Shown here: positions 6,698 to 15,639 of the stretch, in pieces
How the letters are laid out: every line of letters begins with the position of its first letter
How positions within the stretch are numbered: the first letter of the stretch is position 1
NCBI GenBank assembly: GCA_021733925.1
Contig: JAIPJY010000018.1
Span: forward strand, 1 to 64,000
Direction: 5' to 3'
DNA length: 64,000 nt
DNA from: Prosthecobacter sp.
GTDB taxonomy: Bacteria > Verrucomicrobiota > Verrucomicrobiia > Verrucomicrobiales > Verrucomicrobiaceae
Program-made: the position numbers and the translations under genes
The notes under the pieces: model-generated
What the model saw: the letters and a program-made list of their open reading frames with translations, nothing else
Databases searched by the model: none
Told to the model about the DNA's origin: nothing

Positions 6698-9669
6698 GGG
6701 GGCTCCGGCCTGGCGGTGACATCTTCCAGCGCCAGCAGGATCTGGGGCGGCTGGCCGGGTTCAGGCGCAAGACGCCGCGCATTGAGAAGCATGGTTTTCA
6801 TGCCGATGCCGGGGAAGTCGTGCTGGATGCGAAAATCCTGGAAGGCGGAGTGCTGAGACAGGATTTTTTCCAGCAGCTCCCGCAGTTGAGGAATGTCCCA
6901 GGTGCGATCTCCCAGGTCGTAGATGAACTTGCCCTGAGTGCCGGGCGGTGTCATGCCAAACGTGCGGTAGAAGCTTTCGTTGGCGGTCTTGACCCGCAGC
7001 TCACCGTCCAAAATCAGGAGCGGCTCGCGCGCCGTGGCCACGATGGCTTCGGCATAGCTGAGCGCGGATTCCACGCGCGCGAGCGTGCGTTTGATGGCGT
7101 CGATGTCCTGCAAGGTGAGTACGACGCCGTTGATGCGGTTGTCCACGGTCTTGTAGGGGCGGATGCGCAGCGAGTACCAGCGCTCGTCCAGATCCTGCAC
7201 CTCCTGCTCCTTGATGTGGAGGGTTTCGAGCACCTCCAAAATCAAGTCCTGGAGATTAGGGAGGTTGAGCTTGATCTTGAAGTCGGAAATGGGCCGGCCA
7301 ATGTCGGCGGCGATGAGGTTCAGCACCTTCACGGCGCGTGGCGTGTAGCGGCGGATGCAGAGATCATTGCTGAGCATGAGGATGGGGATGTCCACGCTGC
7401 TGAAGAGGTTGCCCATGTCATCGCTGAGCTCCTGGAGCTCGACATTGCGGATCTGCAGCTCGTCATTGAGGGTGACGAGTTCTTCGTTGGTGGACTGGAG
7501 CTCCTCGGTGGCGGTCTCCATCTCTTCATTGGTGCTTTGCAGCTCCTCGTTGCTGGAGAGGATCTCCTCGTTGGCCGCGCGGAGCTCCTCATTGGAGGCG
7601 TCCTGCTCTTCGATGATGTTTTGCAGCGAAAGCTTGGTGGCATCCAGTTCGTCGCGCAACTGCTCCAGCTCGCGCTGGGTGGCGGAGGGGCGGAGGGTCT
7701 GGCTTTTCCTGGAGGCGGGAACGCTGACGGCGGAGGTCTCCTCAAACAGCACGAGGAAGAAGATCTCGCTGAAGTTTGGCATCAGCAGCGGGATGACCTT
7801 CACATTCACGGTGAGCATGCGTCCTTCGTAGCGGACTTGAATGTCCGATTTCTCGGCGTGCCGTTTCTGTTTGGTGGCTTTGGCGATGAGGGTGCGGAGC
7901 TCCACCGCGAGGCCCTGGCGGGCCATCTTTAGGAGGCTCAGGCTGGCTTCTCCGGGGGTGTTTTCCAAGAAGGGGCCGGTGCGGCCGCGGAACTGGAGGA
8001 TCTCCATGCTGGAGTTCACCACGACACCGGCAGGTGCGAACTGGCTGAGCACGACGGCGTCCGCCTGCTTGCGGATGTCTCCGACCACCGGCTCCACCAA
8101 GGTGCGGCTGAGGCCCTGCGGCAGGGAGCCGGCCTTTGACTGGACGGCGCTGAAGCGTGCGAGCACGCGGCTGCTGCGCGAGTGAGTGAACTTCTTTTCG
8201 TAGATGCGGAACTTGGTGTCTGCGATGGCGAAGAGGTCGGCGAAACCGCCGATGGACTCCGCGGTGCCCAGCACGAGGCAGCCGTGGGGCTTGAGTGCAT
8301 AGTGGAAGACAGGGAAGACCTTTTTTTGCAGCGCGGCATCGAAGTAGATGAGCACGTTGCGGCAGGTGATGAGGTCCATGTGAGAGAAGGGCGGATCCTC
8401 GACCAAATTCTGCCGCGCAAACATGCACTGGTCGCGGATGGCTTTGTTGATGCGGTAGCCGCCGTCCACCTTGGTGAAGAACTTCCGCAGGCGCTCGGCG
8501 GAGACCTCGTCCTTAATGCGCTCAGGGTAGAGGCCGGTGCGTGCACGGCTGACGACACTTTCATTGATGTCTGTGCCAAAGAGCTGGACGGGGCAGCGCA
8601 CGCCGACCTTTTCCAAAAACTCGACGAGGGCGATGACGAGCGAGTAGGCCTCCTCACCGGTGGAGCAGCCTGCAACCCAGAGGCGGATGGGGGCATCGTC
8701 CTGACGGTTCTTGAGGATCTTTGGAAAGATCTTCTTCTTCAGCAGATCGAACATCTTGGGGTCGCGGAAGAATCCGGTGACACAGATGAGGATGTCCTGA
8801 AAGAGGGCCTCCACCTCAGCAGGGCTGCCGCGCAGACAGGCGGCATATTCCTTCAGGGTGTCGAGCTTCTGCAGGACCATGCGGCGGCTGATGCGGCGGC
8901 GCAGAGTGGCGGGCTTGTAATGGGTGAAGTCCACGCCGCTGTGGGTGCGCAGGAGGGCGCAGATTTGCTTGAAGTCGTCGCCGTCAACCGGGAGCACGTC
9001 GTCTTTGCCCGCCCGTTGTTCATGGATGAGATGAGGGTGATGGCCAACCCTGAGCAGCTCTGCGGCCATCGCGTCCGGCGGCAGGATGTAGTCCGCACAA
9101 CCGCTGGCACCTGCGCTGGAGGGCATGCCCGCGTACTTGGCGGAGACTTCATCCTGAACGAAGGTGATGCCACCGGCCGCTTTGATCTCCTCCAACCCCA
9201 GAGTGCCGTCCGACCCGGTGCCGGAGAGAATGATGCCGATGGCCTGGCCGCCCTGATCCGCCGCGAGAGTGCGGAAGAAGTAATCCACCGGCGTGTGCAG
9301 ATCTCCGCCATTCCCGCGTGGGAGGAGGCGGAGGGTGCGCTGCCCGATGCCTATCTTCTTGTTTGGGGGGATGACATACAGATGGTCTGGCTGCACGGGC
9401 ATGCCGTCCTTTGCTTCGAGGACGGTCAACTGGCTGGCGCGTGAGAGCAGCGTGGTGAGAGCGCTCTCATGGGCGGGGTCCAGATGCTGCACCAGCACGA
9501 AACCCATGCCGGTCTCCGCCGGGAGACTCCTGAGCAGCGAAGTCACGGCCTCAAGTCCGCCGGCCGAAGCACCGATGCCGACGACCGGGAAGGAGCCCCC
9601 CGGTGCATGCCGCACTTTGGTTGAGGGTGCCGGCTTGGACCGCTTGGCTGGGGAGGCGCGTTTCTTCAT
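6694..9669 (-). CDS. CheB-CheR fusion with C-terminal PAS domains
   Basis: The protein is about 991 residues. I chose the ATG at 9669 (MKKRASPAKRSK); an ATG at 9678 and a TTG at 9705 are in-frame alternatives, and no Shine-Dalgarno site decides. The CheB methylesterase domain has its Ser in GIGASAGGLEA (about residue 35), its His in VQHLDPAH and its Asp in SGTGSDGTLG. The CheR methyltransferase domain follows (TLRRRISRRM, SAM-binding WVAGCSTGEEAYS, FGTDI and TCRNVLIYFD). A long heptad region of repeated NEEL/STNEEL words (about residues 640-740) leads into PAS domains at the C-terminus. There is no kinase core and no nearby methyl-accepting receptor, so it may act on the neighbouring sensory proteins rather than on chemotaxis. 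It overlaps the PAS gene by four bases and heads the array. Confidence 0.92.
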   Translation of the reverse strand: MKKRASPAKRSKPAPSTKVRHAPGGSFPVVGIGASAGGLEAVTSLLRSLPAETGMGFVLVQHLDPAHESALTTLLSRASQLTVLEAKDGMPVQPDHLYVIPPNKKIGIGQRTLRLLPRGNGGDLHTPVDYFFRTLAADQGGQAIGIILSGTGSDGTLGLEEIKAAGGITFVQDEVSAKYAGMPSSAGASGCADYILPPDAMAAELLRVGHHPHLIHEQRAGKDDVLPVDGDDFKQICALLRTHSGVDFTHYKPATLRRRISRRMVLQKLDTLKEYAACLRGSPAEVEALFQDILICVTGFFRDPKMFDLLKKKIFPKILKNRQDDAPIRLWVAGCSTGEEAYSLVIALVEFLEKVGVRCPVQLFGTDINESVVSRARTGLYPERIKDEVSAERLRKFFTKVDGGYRINKAIRDQCMFARQNLVEDPPFSHMDLITCRNVLIYFDAALQKKVFPVFHYALKPHGCLVLGTAESIGGFADLFAIADTKFRIYEKKFTHSRSSRVLARFSAVQSKAGSLPQGLSRTLVEPVVGDIRKQADAVVLSQFAPAGVVVNSSMEILQFRGRTGPFLENTPGEASLSLLKMARQGLAVELRTLIAKATKQKRHAEKSDIQVRYEGRMLTVNVKVIPLLMPNFSEIFFLVLFEETSAVSVPASRKSQTLRPSATQRELEQLRDELDATKLSLQNIIEEQDASNEELRAANEEILSSNEELQSTNEEMETATEELQSTNEELVTLNDELQIRNVELQELSDDMGNLFSSVDIPILMLSNDLCIRRYTPRAVKVLNLIAADIGRPISDFKIKLNLPNLQDLILEVLETLHIKEQEVQDLDERWYSLRIRPYKTVDNRINGVVLTLQDIDAIKRTLARVESALSYAEAIVATAREPLLILDGELRVKTANESFYRTFGMTPPGTQGKFIYDLGDRTWDIPQLRELLEKILSQHSAFQDFRIQHDFPGIGMKTMLLNARRLAPEPGQPPQILLALEDVTARPEPP

Positions 9670-9821
9670 GACGAGCATCGCTACAGAAGACCGGCGCTTT
9701 TGCAAAAGCCAATGAACAGCGTCGGAACATGCCTTGTTGATTTATGCTTCGTGTCCAGACTCATGTTTCATGATTACTCTTCCAGGGCCGGCCCTACCAT
9801 GCGGCAGGGACGCTTCAAGTG

Positions 9822-9836
9822 TCAGCCAGCGGCTGA
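9822..9836. repeat. Inverted repeat TCAGCC-AGC-GGCTGA
   Basis: A perfect 6-bp stem with a 3-base loop lies in the 230-base gap upstream of the CheB-CheR gene. Read on the minus strand, its core TCTCAGCCG is shared with the elements at 1141-1157 and 19386-19402. A role as an operator is only a guess. Confidence 0.35.
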
Positions 9837-9897
9837 GACGGCCTGCGAGTTTTCTCTGAGACGCCTGTGGCGGGCGGTGAAGCCGAAGCGATGCTGT

Positions 9898-10066
9898 CTA
9901 TAGGAGGATCGTCACCTGGACGCTGCTCTCGACAACGTCTGCGGCGATCGCGCAGCGGGTCAGTCCGGCGGCATTGTGGATGTTGAGTTTGTTCATGAGG
10001 CTTTGCCGGTATTTCTCGGCGGCCCAGGAGTTGCGATGAAGCCCCGCTGCCTTGCTTGCCAGACTT
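9898..10066 (-). pseudogene. LuxR-type HTH remnant (C-terminal end of a response regulator)
   Basis: The frame ends at a TAG at 9898-9900 and reads back through AAEKYRQSLMNKLNIHNAAG, then LTRCAIAADVVES. This is the recognition helix and C-terminal end of a NarL/LuxR HTH (usual pattern KTVEKHRQSLMNKLxIHxxxGL). The first half of the HTH is degraded (LASKAAGLHRNSW), and the frame runs upstream into the end of the GH13 gene in a different frame, so there is no start or receiver. It is most simply the missing output end of the receiver gene at 11882-12511, now separated from it by the GH13 gene. Confidence 0.7.
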
Positions 10067-11881
10067 TCACTGATCCTGCGAAAAAATGACTGCCGTATAG
10101 GGACCGATGCAGATTCTTCCCGAGCAGGGCAGCCCGTCGAGGTTTTCCTCATGGGCCTCCACATCAGGTGTGGGATGATTGGCGAAATTGGGGGAGTACT
10201 TATAGCCGTCACTATTGAAGCGCGTTTTCCACCATCCGGCGCGTGGAAATCCGATGGCGTAATCGTCCCGACTGTCATTCGTCAAATTCACCACCACCAC
10301 CACACTGTCGGATGGTCCCTGCTTGTCCCAGCGGTGAAAAGCGATGATCTTGGCTTCATTGTCGGAGTGGAAGAGATGAAGATTCTCACCGCACATCCCG
10401 CGCGTCACTCCAGACAAATTGCGGCGCAAGGCGATGAGATCCCGGTACATTCCGAGAATGCCGTGTTCGTCTTCTGCCAGTGACCAGTCGATGGGATCCT
10501 TGTCCTGAAACCAGCGGTCCTCCAGCAGTTCCTGTCCTTGGAAAATCATCGGGATGCCGGGAGAAGAAAGCACCAGCGCACCCCCCAAGGTGGAGCGTTT
10601 CTTGGAGAACCAGCTGTCCACGTTCCCGGGCCAGATCTCCTCAGGCACGCGAGCCCGGCCATTGGCGACCTCATCGTGAGACTCGGTAAAAATGACCCGC
10701 CGAAAGAAGTCCAAATCATAGCGATACTCAATGGCTTTGCTGACCGACTCCAAGTCGCGGGATGCATCGTCACGATCAATGATTGCCCGCCGAACAGGAT
10801 GCACAAACTCGCTGTCCCATTGCGCATTGAAGCCGGCGCCGCCCGCCCCCACATCCTTGGTAACCCATGCATTGTGATGCATCCCCTCGGCGATACTGAT
10901 TTTGCCGGGGCACTGCTCCCGAATTTCGTGATTGATCCATTGCATCAGGCTCCAGCCTTCGGGGATGTCATTCGCAGGGTCTTCATCCCTGCCTTTTATG
11001 TTCTTGATGTAGGGTATGGCGTCCCAACGCAAGCCATCGGCGTGACACTCCTTGAACCACATCAGAGCGTTGTCGCATATATACTGGCGGACTTCACCCC
11101 GGCCAAAATCGGGACGTGTCTCGCCCCAGGGGGTGCGGGCACGGTGGTCATTGTAAAAGTAGATGCCGCCCTTGTCGTTTTCGCTCCACCCGTCGAACTG
11201 CCACATGTCCAGATCAGAGGGGCCAAAATGGTTGTAAACAACATCGACAATCACGGCAATGCCATGCTCGTGGGCTGCTTTGACAAACTGTTTGAACTTG
11301 TCCGGCCCGCCGTAGATGCTTTTGATGGCAAAGGGGTGGCAGGGATTGTAACCCCACGAAAAATCGCCTGGAAACTCCGCGATTGGCATCACTTCGACGG
11401 CGTTGATGCCCAGCCACTGGAGATAGTCAAGTTTCTCCATGGCACTGTCGAAGGTGCCCGCCCGCCCCTCCTCCTTGACGTTGAAAGTGCCGACATGCAT
11501 TTCATAAATGACCAGCTCATTCCCGGTGGCCATTTGAAAGTGGTCTTCCCCCCAGTCGAAGGACTGTGGATCATAGACAACGCCATTGCCGATGGAGTTG
11601 GTCACCTTTCTGGCATAAGGGTCGATGCGGGAGATGGCTCCCTTGGGGCCATGCAGAAGGTAACGGTATTCGTCTCCTGCTTTTGCCCCCGGCACCTCAG
11701 CAAACCAGCGGCCATCACCCTCACTGACCAAAGGTGTGGCACCCTTGTCCCAGCCGTTGAAGGTCCCGGTCACGAAAACCTTTTCGGCATGGGGAGCCCA
11801 CACTCGAAAGGCTACGCCATTGGCACTGGGCATGGCACCCATCGTTGCAGGCTTGGCAGTGGTGGCAGTTTGGTCTGGCAT
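10067..11881 (-). CDS. GH13 alpha-glucan enzyme with N-terminal CBM48 (branching-enzyme/alpha-amylase type)
   Basis: The 604-residue protein lacks a signal peptide and so is cytoplasmic. The CBM48/E-set domain occupies about residues 20-105 (FRVWAPHAEKVFVTGTFNGW). The GH13 barrel follows, with region I DVVYNH, region II DGLRWDAIPYI (nucleophile Asp), region III ISIAEG (acid/base Glu) and region IV TESHDE (transition-state Asp). A C-terminal β-domain ends the protein. This order fits GlgB-like branching enzymes, but the length is shorter than classical GlgB, so an alpha-amylase or trehalohydrolase-like activity cannot be excluded. Its ATG directly abuts the stop of the chimeric receiver (TAGATG). 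Its position between a receiver and a stray HTH suggests it was inserted into a regulator gene. Confidence 0.85.
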   Translation of the reverse strand: MPDQTATTAKPATMGAMPSANGVAFRVWAPHAEKVFVTGTFNGWDKGATPLVSEGDGRWFAEVPGAKAGDEYRYLLHGPKGAISRIDPYARKVTNSIGNGVVYDPQSFDWGEDHFQMATGNELVIYEMHVGTFNVKEEGRAGTFDSAMEKLDYLQWLGINAVEVMPIAEFPGDFSWGYNPCHPFAIKSIYGGPDKFKQFVKAAHEHGIAVIVDVVYNHFGPSDLDMWQFDGWSENDKGGIYFYNDHRARTPWGETRPDFGRGEVRQYICDNALMWFKECHADGLRWDAIPYIKNIKGRDEDPANDIPEGWSLMQWINHEIREQCPGKISIAEGMHHNAWVTKDVGAGGAGFNAQWDSEFVHPVRRAIIDRDDASRDLESVSKAIEYRYDLDFFRRVIFTESHDEVANGRARVPEEIWPGNVDSWFSKKRSTLGGALVLSSPGIPMIFQGQELLEDRWFQDKDPIDWSLAEDEHGILGMYRDLIALRRNLSGVTRGMCGENLHLFHSDNEAKIIAFHRWDKQGPSDSVVVVVNLTNDSRDDYAIGFPRAGWWKTRFNSDGYKYSPNFANHPTPDVEAHEENLDGLPCSGRICIGPYTAVIFSQDQ

Positions 11882-12511
11882 CTAGTTTTCCAGTGTGCAT
11901 TGCATGAGATCATCAGGAAAGTGATCTTTTCGCAGCCCTTTCCGGGCCGGTGTGAGGCGGAGCGGAGTGGCCTGTGGGTCGAGAGTACTGATGCCGCAGA
12001 TGTCATCATGGACAGTGAGCGGGAGGGCTTCTGCGGTGGACGACTGGCCGTTGCGCACATCCTGCGCGTGACCGTGGTCGATGCGGGTACTGTCGTACTC
12101 CACCGGGAGCATGGAGATGCCGGGGCTGCGATAGAAGGGGCGGCCTTGATGGACCTCCCTGATGGCGGCAGGCAGCTCATGGACCGATGTAAGTTTGTTC
12201 AGGTAGCCCGACGCGCCGATCGCCATGACCAGGGAGATGAAGGCATTCTCGTGGTGCGCGGAGAGGATGATGACCCTGGTGTCTGGAGCGGCCTGAAGAA
12301 TCTGCCGCGCAGCCTCCATGCCATTAAGCTGCGGCATGGAGATATCCATGACGACAACATCGGGACAGAGCTGGCGGGCGGCTGCCACAGCCTGACATCC
12401 GTTCTCCACTTCGCCGACGACCTCAATACCGTCCTCCAGTTTCAACAAAGCCAGCACTCCCTCGCGGATAATCGCGTTGTCATCAGCCAAGAGGACGGTG
12501 ATCGTGTTCAT
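11882..12511 (-). CDS. Chimeric response regulator: NarL-type receiver fused to a decayed HATPase fragment
   Basis: The 209-residue protein has residues 1-125 as a complete receiver (acidic Asp10/Asp11, phospho-acceptor Asp56 in VVVMDISMP, Ser84, Lys106 in GYLNK) and a linker typical of NarL-type regulators (AAIREVHQGRPFY). Instead of the LuxR HTH, residues about 146-190 (HGHAQDVRNGQSS, LTVHDDICGISTLDP) match the ATPase domain of the kinase at 12716-13855 (HGHAQHVRIGLSS, LTVKDDGCGISSLDP). At DNA level 84 of 102 aligned bases agree between 11975-12076 and 12911-13012. The N-box is absent and the first Gly of DxGxG is Ile, so it cannot bind ATP normally. The result is a receiver with no DNA-binding output. 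It may be a pseudogene or may work as a phosphate sink. Confidence 0.8.
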   Translation of the reverse strand: MNTITVLLADDNAIIREGVLALLKLEDGIEVVGEVENGCQAVAAARQLCPDVVVMDISMPQLNGMEAARQILQAAPDTRVIILSAHHENAFISLVMAIGASGYLNKLTSVHELPAAIREVHQGRPFYRSPGISMLPVEYDSTRIDHGHAQDVRNGQSSTAEALPLTVHDDICGISTLDPQATPLRLTPARKGLRKDHFPDDLMQCTLEN

Positions 12512-12601
12512 GGGTGTTCAAGGGGGGCAGGTTGTTCCTGGCCAGGCCTGTCCACGGAGCGCGCGTGAAGGTGGCGTGAATGCATGCGGCGAGCGTGCCG
12601 T

Positions 12602-12617
12602 GTCAGGCAAACCTGAC
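12602..12617. repeat. Hairpin GTCAGG-CAAA-CCTGAC
   Basis: A perfect 6-bp stem with a 4-base loop lies in the 204-base gap between the REC-kinase stop (12716) and the chimeric receiver start (12511). No T-run follows on the minus strand, so it is a poor terminator; an operator is possible. Confidence 0.35.
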
Positions 12618-12715
12618 CATTGGCAAAGTCTCTCTTTACTTCTCAGTAATTAACGCAGAAAACTCAGGCCGACGGTGCCCAGTGCTGGTGAGCGATGCGC
12701 AGTGGCGACGAGACC

Positions 12716-13855
12716 TTACTTTTTAGCGGTGGCCGGGGCTTTGCGTAAAGGCTTACGGGAACGTGGTGCGGCAGGTGACACTGCGGAAGAGGGAACGGGC
12801 AGGGTGCAGGTGACGCAGGTGCCGCCGGCGGGTTGATTCGCAATGGACACGCGGGCGCCGATCATGTCGGCACGGTAATGCATGATGCGCAGACCCATGC
12901 CCTGGCGCTTTGGGTCAAGAGAGCTGATGCCGCAGCCGTCATCCTTGACGGTGAGCGTGAGGTTTTCCGCGTCGGACGACAGGCCGATGCGCACATGCTG
13001 CGCGTGGCCGTGCTTGACGCCGTTGCTGACAGCTTCCTGGGCGATGCGGTAGAGGTGGGTGGCTGCGGTGTTGTCATTCACCTGAACGGGCACAGCGCAA
13101 TCGAACTGGCAGCCGATACGGAACATGCTGATCATGCGCGTTGTAAGATCGTGCAAGGCCAGCATCAGGCCGTCAGGCTCTGCCGCTACGGGGTGCAGCC
13201 CACGGGCCAGGCTGCGGGTCATGGCGACGGCCTCCTTCATGAGGTCTGAGATCCTGGCGGCGGCGGGCACCTCGGGCGCGGCACGCCCAGCCAGGGTGCG
13301 CGTTAGCACGGAGGTCAGGATGCACAGAGCGGTCAGCTGCTGGCCGAGATCGTCATGCAGATCCTGGCCGATGCGCTGCTGCTCACGTTCGCTGATCCGG
13401 AGAATTTCCCGCTCCAGGCGCTGGCGGTCGTGTTCAGCGGCGGCGAGGCGTTGTTCCTTGTCGAGCTGCGAGAGCGCACGCCGGACCACTGTCGGCACGA
13501 ACTCGATGAAGTTCACGTCCTTGACCAGGTAGTCGAGCGCGCCGCACTTCATCATGTCCACGGCGACGCGCTCGTCCCCCTGGCCGGTGATGATGATGAA
13601 GGGGACGCTGCGGCCCATGGATGCCATCATTTCGATGAGAGCCGGGCCTTCGATGTCCGGCAGCTTCAGATCAAGCAGCAGGAGATCGGCGCGGTGCTGC
13701 TTCAACCAATCAGCGGCTTCCGCGCCGGAACCGGCGACGGCCGTCTGATAGCCTTCGCGCCGGAGTTCGCGCTCGATCAAACGCGTCAGCCCCGGATCAT
13801 CATCCACCACGAGGATCTTGACAGTCTGGTGGGTGGCGGACATGGCGGGGTTCAA
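12716..13855 (-). CDS. Receiver-histidine kinase (REC-HisKA_3-HATPase)
   Basis: The 379-residue protein starts with a receiver (KILVVDDDPGLTRLI, Asp in LLLLDLKLPD, Lys in DYLVKDVNF). A short coiled coil leads to the HisKA_3 motif (RIGQDLHDDLGQQLTAL) and the ATPase (EAVSNGVKHGHA, LTVKDDGCGIS, GMGLRIMHYRADM). The basic, Ala/Pro-rich tail is probably disordered. It lacks PAS and membrane domains, so input must come by phosphotransfer or contact. It overlaps the single-domain receiver upstream by four bases. It is paralogous to the kinase at 2985-5117 (shared PFIIITGQGDERVAV). Its expected NarL-type partner is the damaged gene downstream, so its present output is unclear. Confidence 0.92.
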   Translation of the reverse strand: MNPAMSATHQTVKILVVDDDPGLTRLIERELRREGYQTAVAGSGAEAADWLKQHRADLLLLDLKLPDIEGPALIEMMASMGRSVPFIIITGQGDERVAVDMMKCGALDYLVKDVNFIEFVPTVVRRALSQLDKEQRLAAAEHDRQRLEREILRISEREQQRIGQDLHDDLGQQLTALCILTSVLTRTLAGRAAPEVPAAARISDLMKEAVAMTRSLARGLHPVAAEPDGLMLALHDLTTRMISMFRIGCQFDCAVPVQVNDNTAATHLYRIAQEAVSNGVKHGHAQHVRIGLSSDAENLTLTVKDDGCGISSLDPKRQGMGLRIMHYRADMIGARVSIANQPAGGTCVTCTLPVPSSAVSPAAPRSRKPLRKAPATAKK

Positions 13856-14307
13856 GGTTTGCCATTGATCTCGGGCACCTGCACGAGCGAAACGTACATG
13901 CCGAGCTGCTTGATGGCCTCGGCAAACTTGTCGTAGTCCACCGGCTTGACGATGTAGCTGTTGCAGCCCAGCAGGTGGCAGTGCTCGATCTCGCGCGGGT
14001 CATCCGTGGTGGTGAGCATGATGACGGGCAGCTTGCGCAGGGAGGCATCTTCCTTGATCTGGCGGAGAGCCTCCACGCCGTCCACCTTTGGCATGCGGAT
14101 GTCGAGCAGGAGGAGGTAGGCGGTGTCACTCTTGCGGTGGGGGCCGGGACCACGGCGGAAGAGGAAATCGAGCACATCCTGGCCGTTTTCGAAGCGCTGC
14201 ATGGGGTTGTGAAGCCCCACCCGTCCTAGGTTTTTCTCGATGAGCCTTGCGTGGCCGGCGTCATCTTCCGCGATGATGATCACTGCTTCCTGAGTCATGG
14301 TGCTCAT
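13852..14307 (-). CDS. Single-domain response regulator (Rcp1/CheY-like), paralogue of the 5124 gene
   Basis: This is a 151-residue receiver-only protein with Asp in [13 protein letters not shown], Thr in [11 protein letters not shown] and Lys in [12 protein letters not shown]. It has the Rcp1-type insert ([13 protein letters not shown]). It is near-collinear with the 5124-5570 product over the full length, which points to duplication of a [receiver + REC-kinase] unit. It overlaps the PAS kinase upstream and the REC-kinase downstream by four bases each, so the three are probably one translationally coupled unit. The likely route is from the PAS kinase through this receiver to other partners. 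Confidence 0.93.
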   Translation of the reverse strand: MSTMTQEAVIIIAEDDAGHARLIEKNLGRVGLHNPMQRFENGQDVLDFLFRRGPGPHRKSDTAYLLLLDIRMPKVDGVEALRQIKEDASLRKLPVIMLTTTDDPREIEHCHLLGCNSYIVKPVDYDKFAEAIKQLGMYVSLVQVPEINGKP

Positions 14308-15578
14308 TTTTTAGATGGGTTCTTTATGGCTGGCAAGCTGACAAAAAAAGTACTGCCCTGGCCGGTGACGGATTCGACCCAGATCCTGCCGTCCAAGCGC
14401 TCCAGAATGCGCTGGGCGATGGTGAGGCCGAGGCCTTCACCTGAGCTGTGGGCGGGGTTCAGGCGGTGGAAAATCTCGAAGGCCTTCTGCTGGTGTGCGG
14501 GGGCGATGCCGATGCCGTTGTCCCTGACCTCATAAACCACCTGAGAGCCCTCCTTCCGCCCTGTGACATTGATCAGGCCGGCTCGCGAGGGATCGAGATA
14601 CTTGATGGCGTTGTCGAGGAGATTGGAGAAGACCTGGTTGATCTGGGTGGCATCGCCCAGGCAGTCAGGAAGAGCGCCGATGTCGAGCTTTGCGCCGGCC
14701 TGCTGGAGCTGGAACTCCATGGCGTCGGCGATCTGCTGGAGCATCTCGTGCATGGATAGGGGCTCGATGGTGAGCGCGGCACGGCCGAGCCGGGAGAAGC
14801 GCAAGAGGCCTTTGAGCAGGGAGTCGATCTTCGACACCCCCGCCTGGATGAAGCCCAAGGACTCAGGGATGTCTTCTTCGAGCGCCAGACGTAGCTCGGC
14901 CATTGGCACCGCAGCTCCGGAAGCTGCATCCAGCGTCTTGCGCAGGCTCTCGCAGGTGCGCGTGAGCTCGCGGCTGAAGCCCTGGATGTTCACCAGGGGG
15001 GAGCGCAGATCGTGCGACGCCACATACACGATGGCCTCCAGCTCCTTGTTCTTTTCCGCGAGCGACTGCGCCAGTTCCGCGAGCTTTTCCTCGTCACGCT
15101 TCCGTTGGGTGATGTCGGTGCGGATGGCGATGTACTGCTGGGGCTTGCCGGCGGCATCCACGAACGGAAAAATCGTCGTATGCACCCAGTAGATGCTGCC
15201 GTCCTTGGCGCGGTTGCGGATTTCGCCCTTCCAGGTTTGCCCGTGAACGATGGTGCTCCACAGGTCGTGAAAGAACTCCTTGGAGTGATGGCCGGAGTTG
15301 ATGATGCGATGATCCTGGCCCAGCAGCTCACTGCGGCTGTATTTGGAGATCTCGCAGAATTTGTCATTCACATACGTGATGATTCCGCGTGCATCCGTGG
15401 TGACAACAATGGAATGGGCGTCCAGCGCTGCTTTCAGGTCGATGAGTTCTTTGACCGGGACGAGATGTGCGTCTGAGGCGGTGCTGCCTTGCGGCAGATT
15501 CGCGACGGGCGGGGTGGTTTCGAGACGCTTGAGCCGTTCGATCAGCTCAGCCTTGGTCATGCTGGAGTAGTCGGTCAT
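14304..15578 (-). CDS. PAS-domain histidine kinase (HisKA-HATPase)
   Basis: The 424-residue protein starts at the ATG at 15578 ([16 protein letters not shown]). An in-frame ATG at 15638, one base after the flavin reductase stop, would add 20 residues without homology. One PAS/PAC domain (about 45-165; [20 protein letters not shown], and [10 protein letters not shown]) is followed by a coiled coil. A HisKA motif ([20 protein letters not shown]) and an ATPase follow (N-box [36 protein letters not shown]). It resembles bacteriophytochrome-class kinases, whose usual partners are Rcp1-type receivers, and one overlaps its end by four bases. It has no membrane segment. It is the entry kinase of array B. 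Confidence 0.92.
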   Translation of the reverse strand: MTDYSSMTKAELIERLKRLETTPPVANLPQGSTASDAHLVPVKELIDLKAALDAHSIVVTTDARGIITYVNDKFCEISKYSRSELLGQDHRIINSGHHSKEFFHDLWSTIVHGQTWKGEIRNRAKDGSIYWVHTTIFPFVDAAGKPQQYIAIRTDITQRKRDEEKLAELAQSLAEKNKELEAIVYVASHDLRSPLVNIQGFSRELTRTCESLRKTLDAASGAAVPMAELRLALEEDIPESLGFIQAGVSKIDSLLKGLLRFSRLGRAALTIEPLSMHEMLQQIADAMEFQLQQAGAKLDIGALPDCLGDATQINQVFSNLLDNAIKYLDPSRAGLINVTGRKEGSQVVYEVRDNGIGIAPAHQQKAFEIFHRLNPAHSSGEGLGLTIAQRILERLDGRIWVESVTGQGSTFFVSLPAIKNPSKK

Positions 15579-15639
15579 TCGAAGCCCAGTGTGGCTGAAG
15601 TCAGTGGAAAGCCCAGAGGAAATGCGCTGATTATGCATG

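Noticed and set aside
7440-7640. CRISPR-like or tandem DNA repeat
   Set aside because: The repeated pattern encodes the heptad NEEL/STNEEL coiled coil of the CheB-CheR protein. The units are degenerate and coding.
8182-9444. Plus-strand frame of 420 residues antisense to CheB-CheR
   Set aside because: It is a low-complexity acidic shadow; the minus strand encodes unmistakable CheB and CheR motifs.
10538-12568. Plus-strand open frame of 676 residues antisense to the GH13 gene and the chimeric receiver
   Set aside because: The GH13 catalytic motifs and receiver residues are on the minus strand. The long antisense frame is a by-product of GC-rich third positions.
12602-12617. Hairpin as a terminator for array B
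   Set aside because: It has only a 6-bp stem and no T-run in the direction of transcription, so it is recorded as a repeat or possible operator only.
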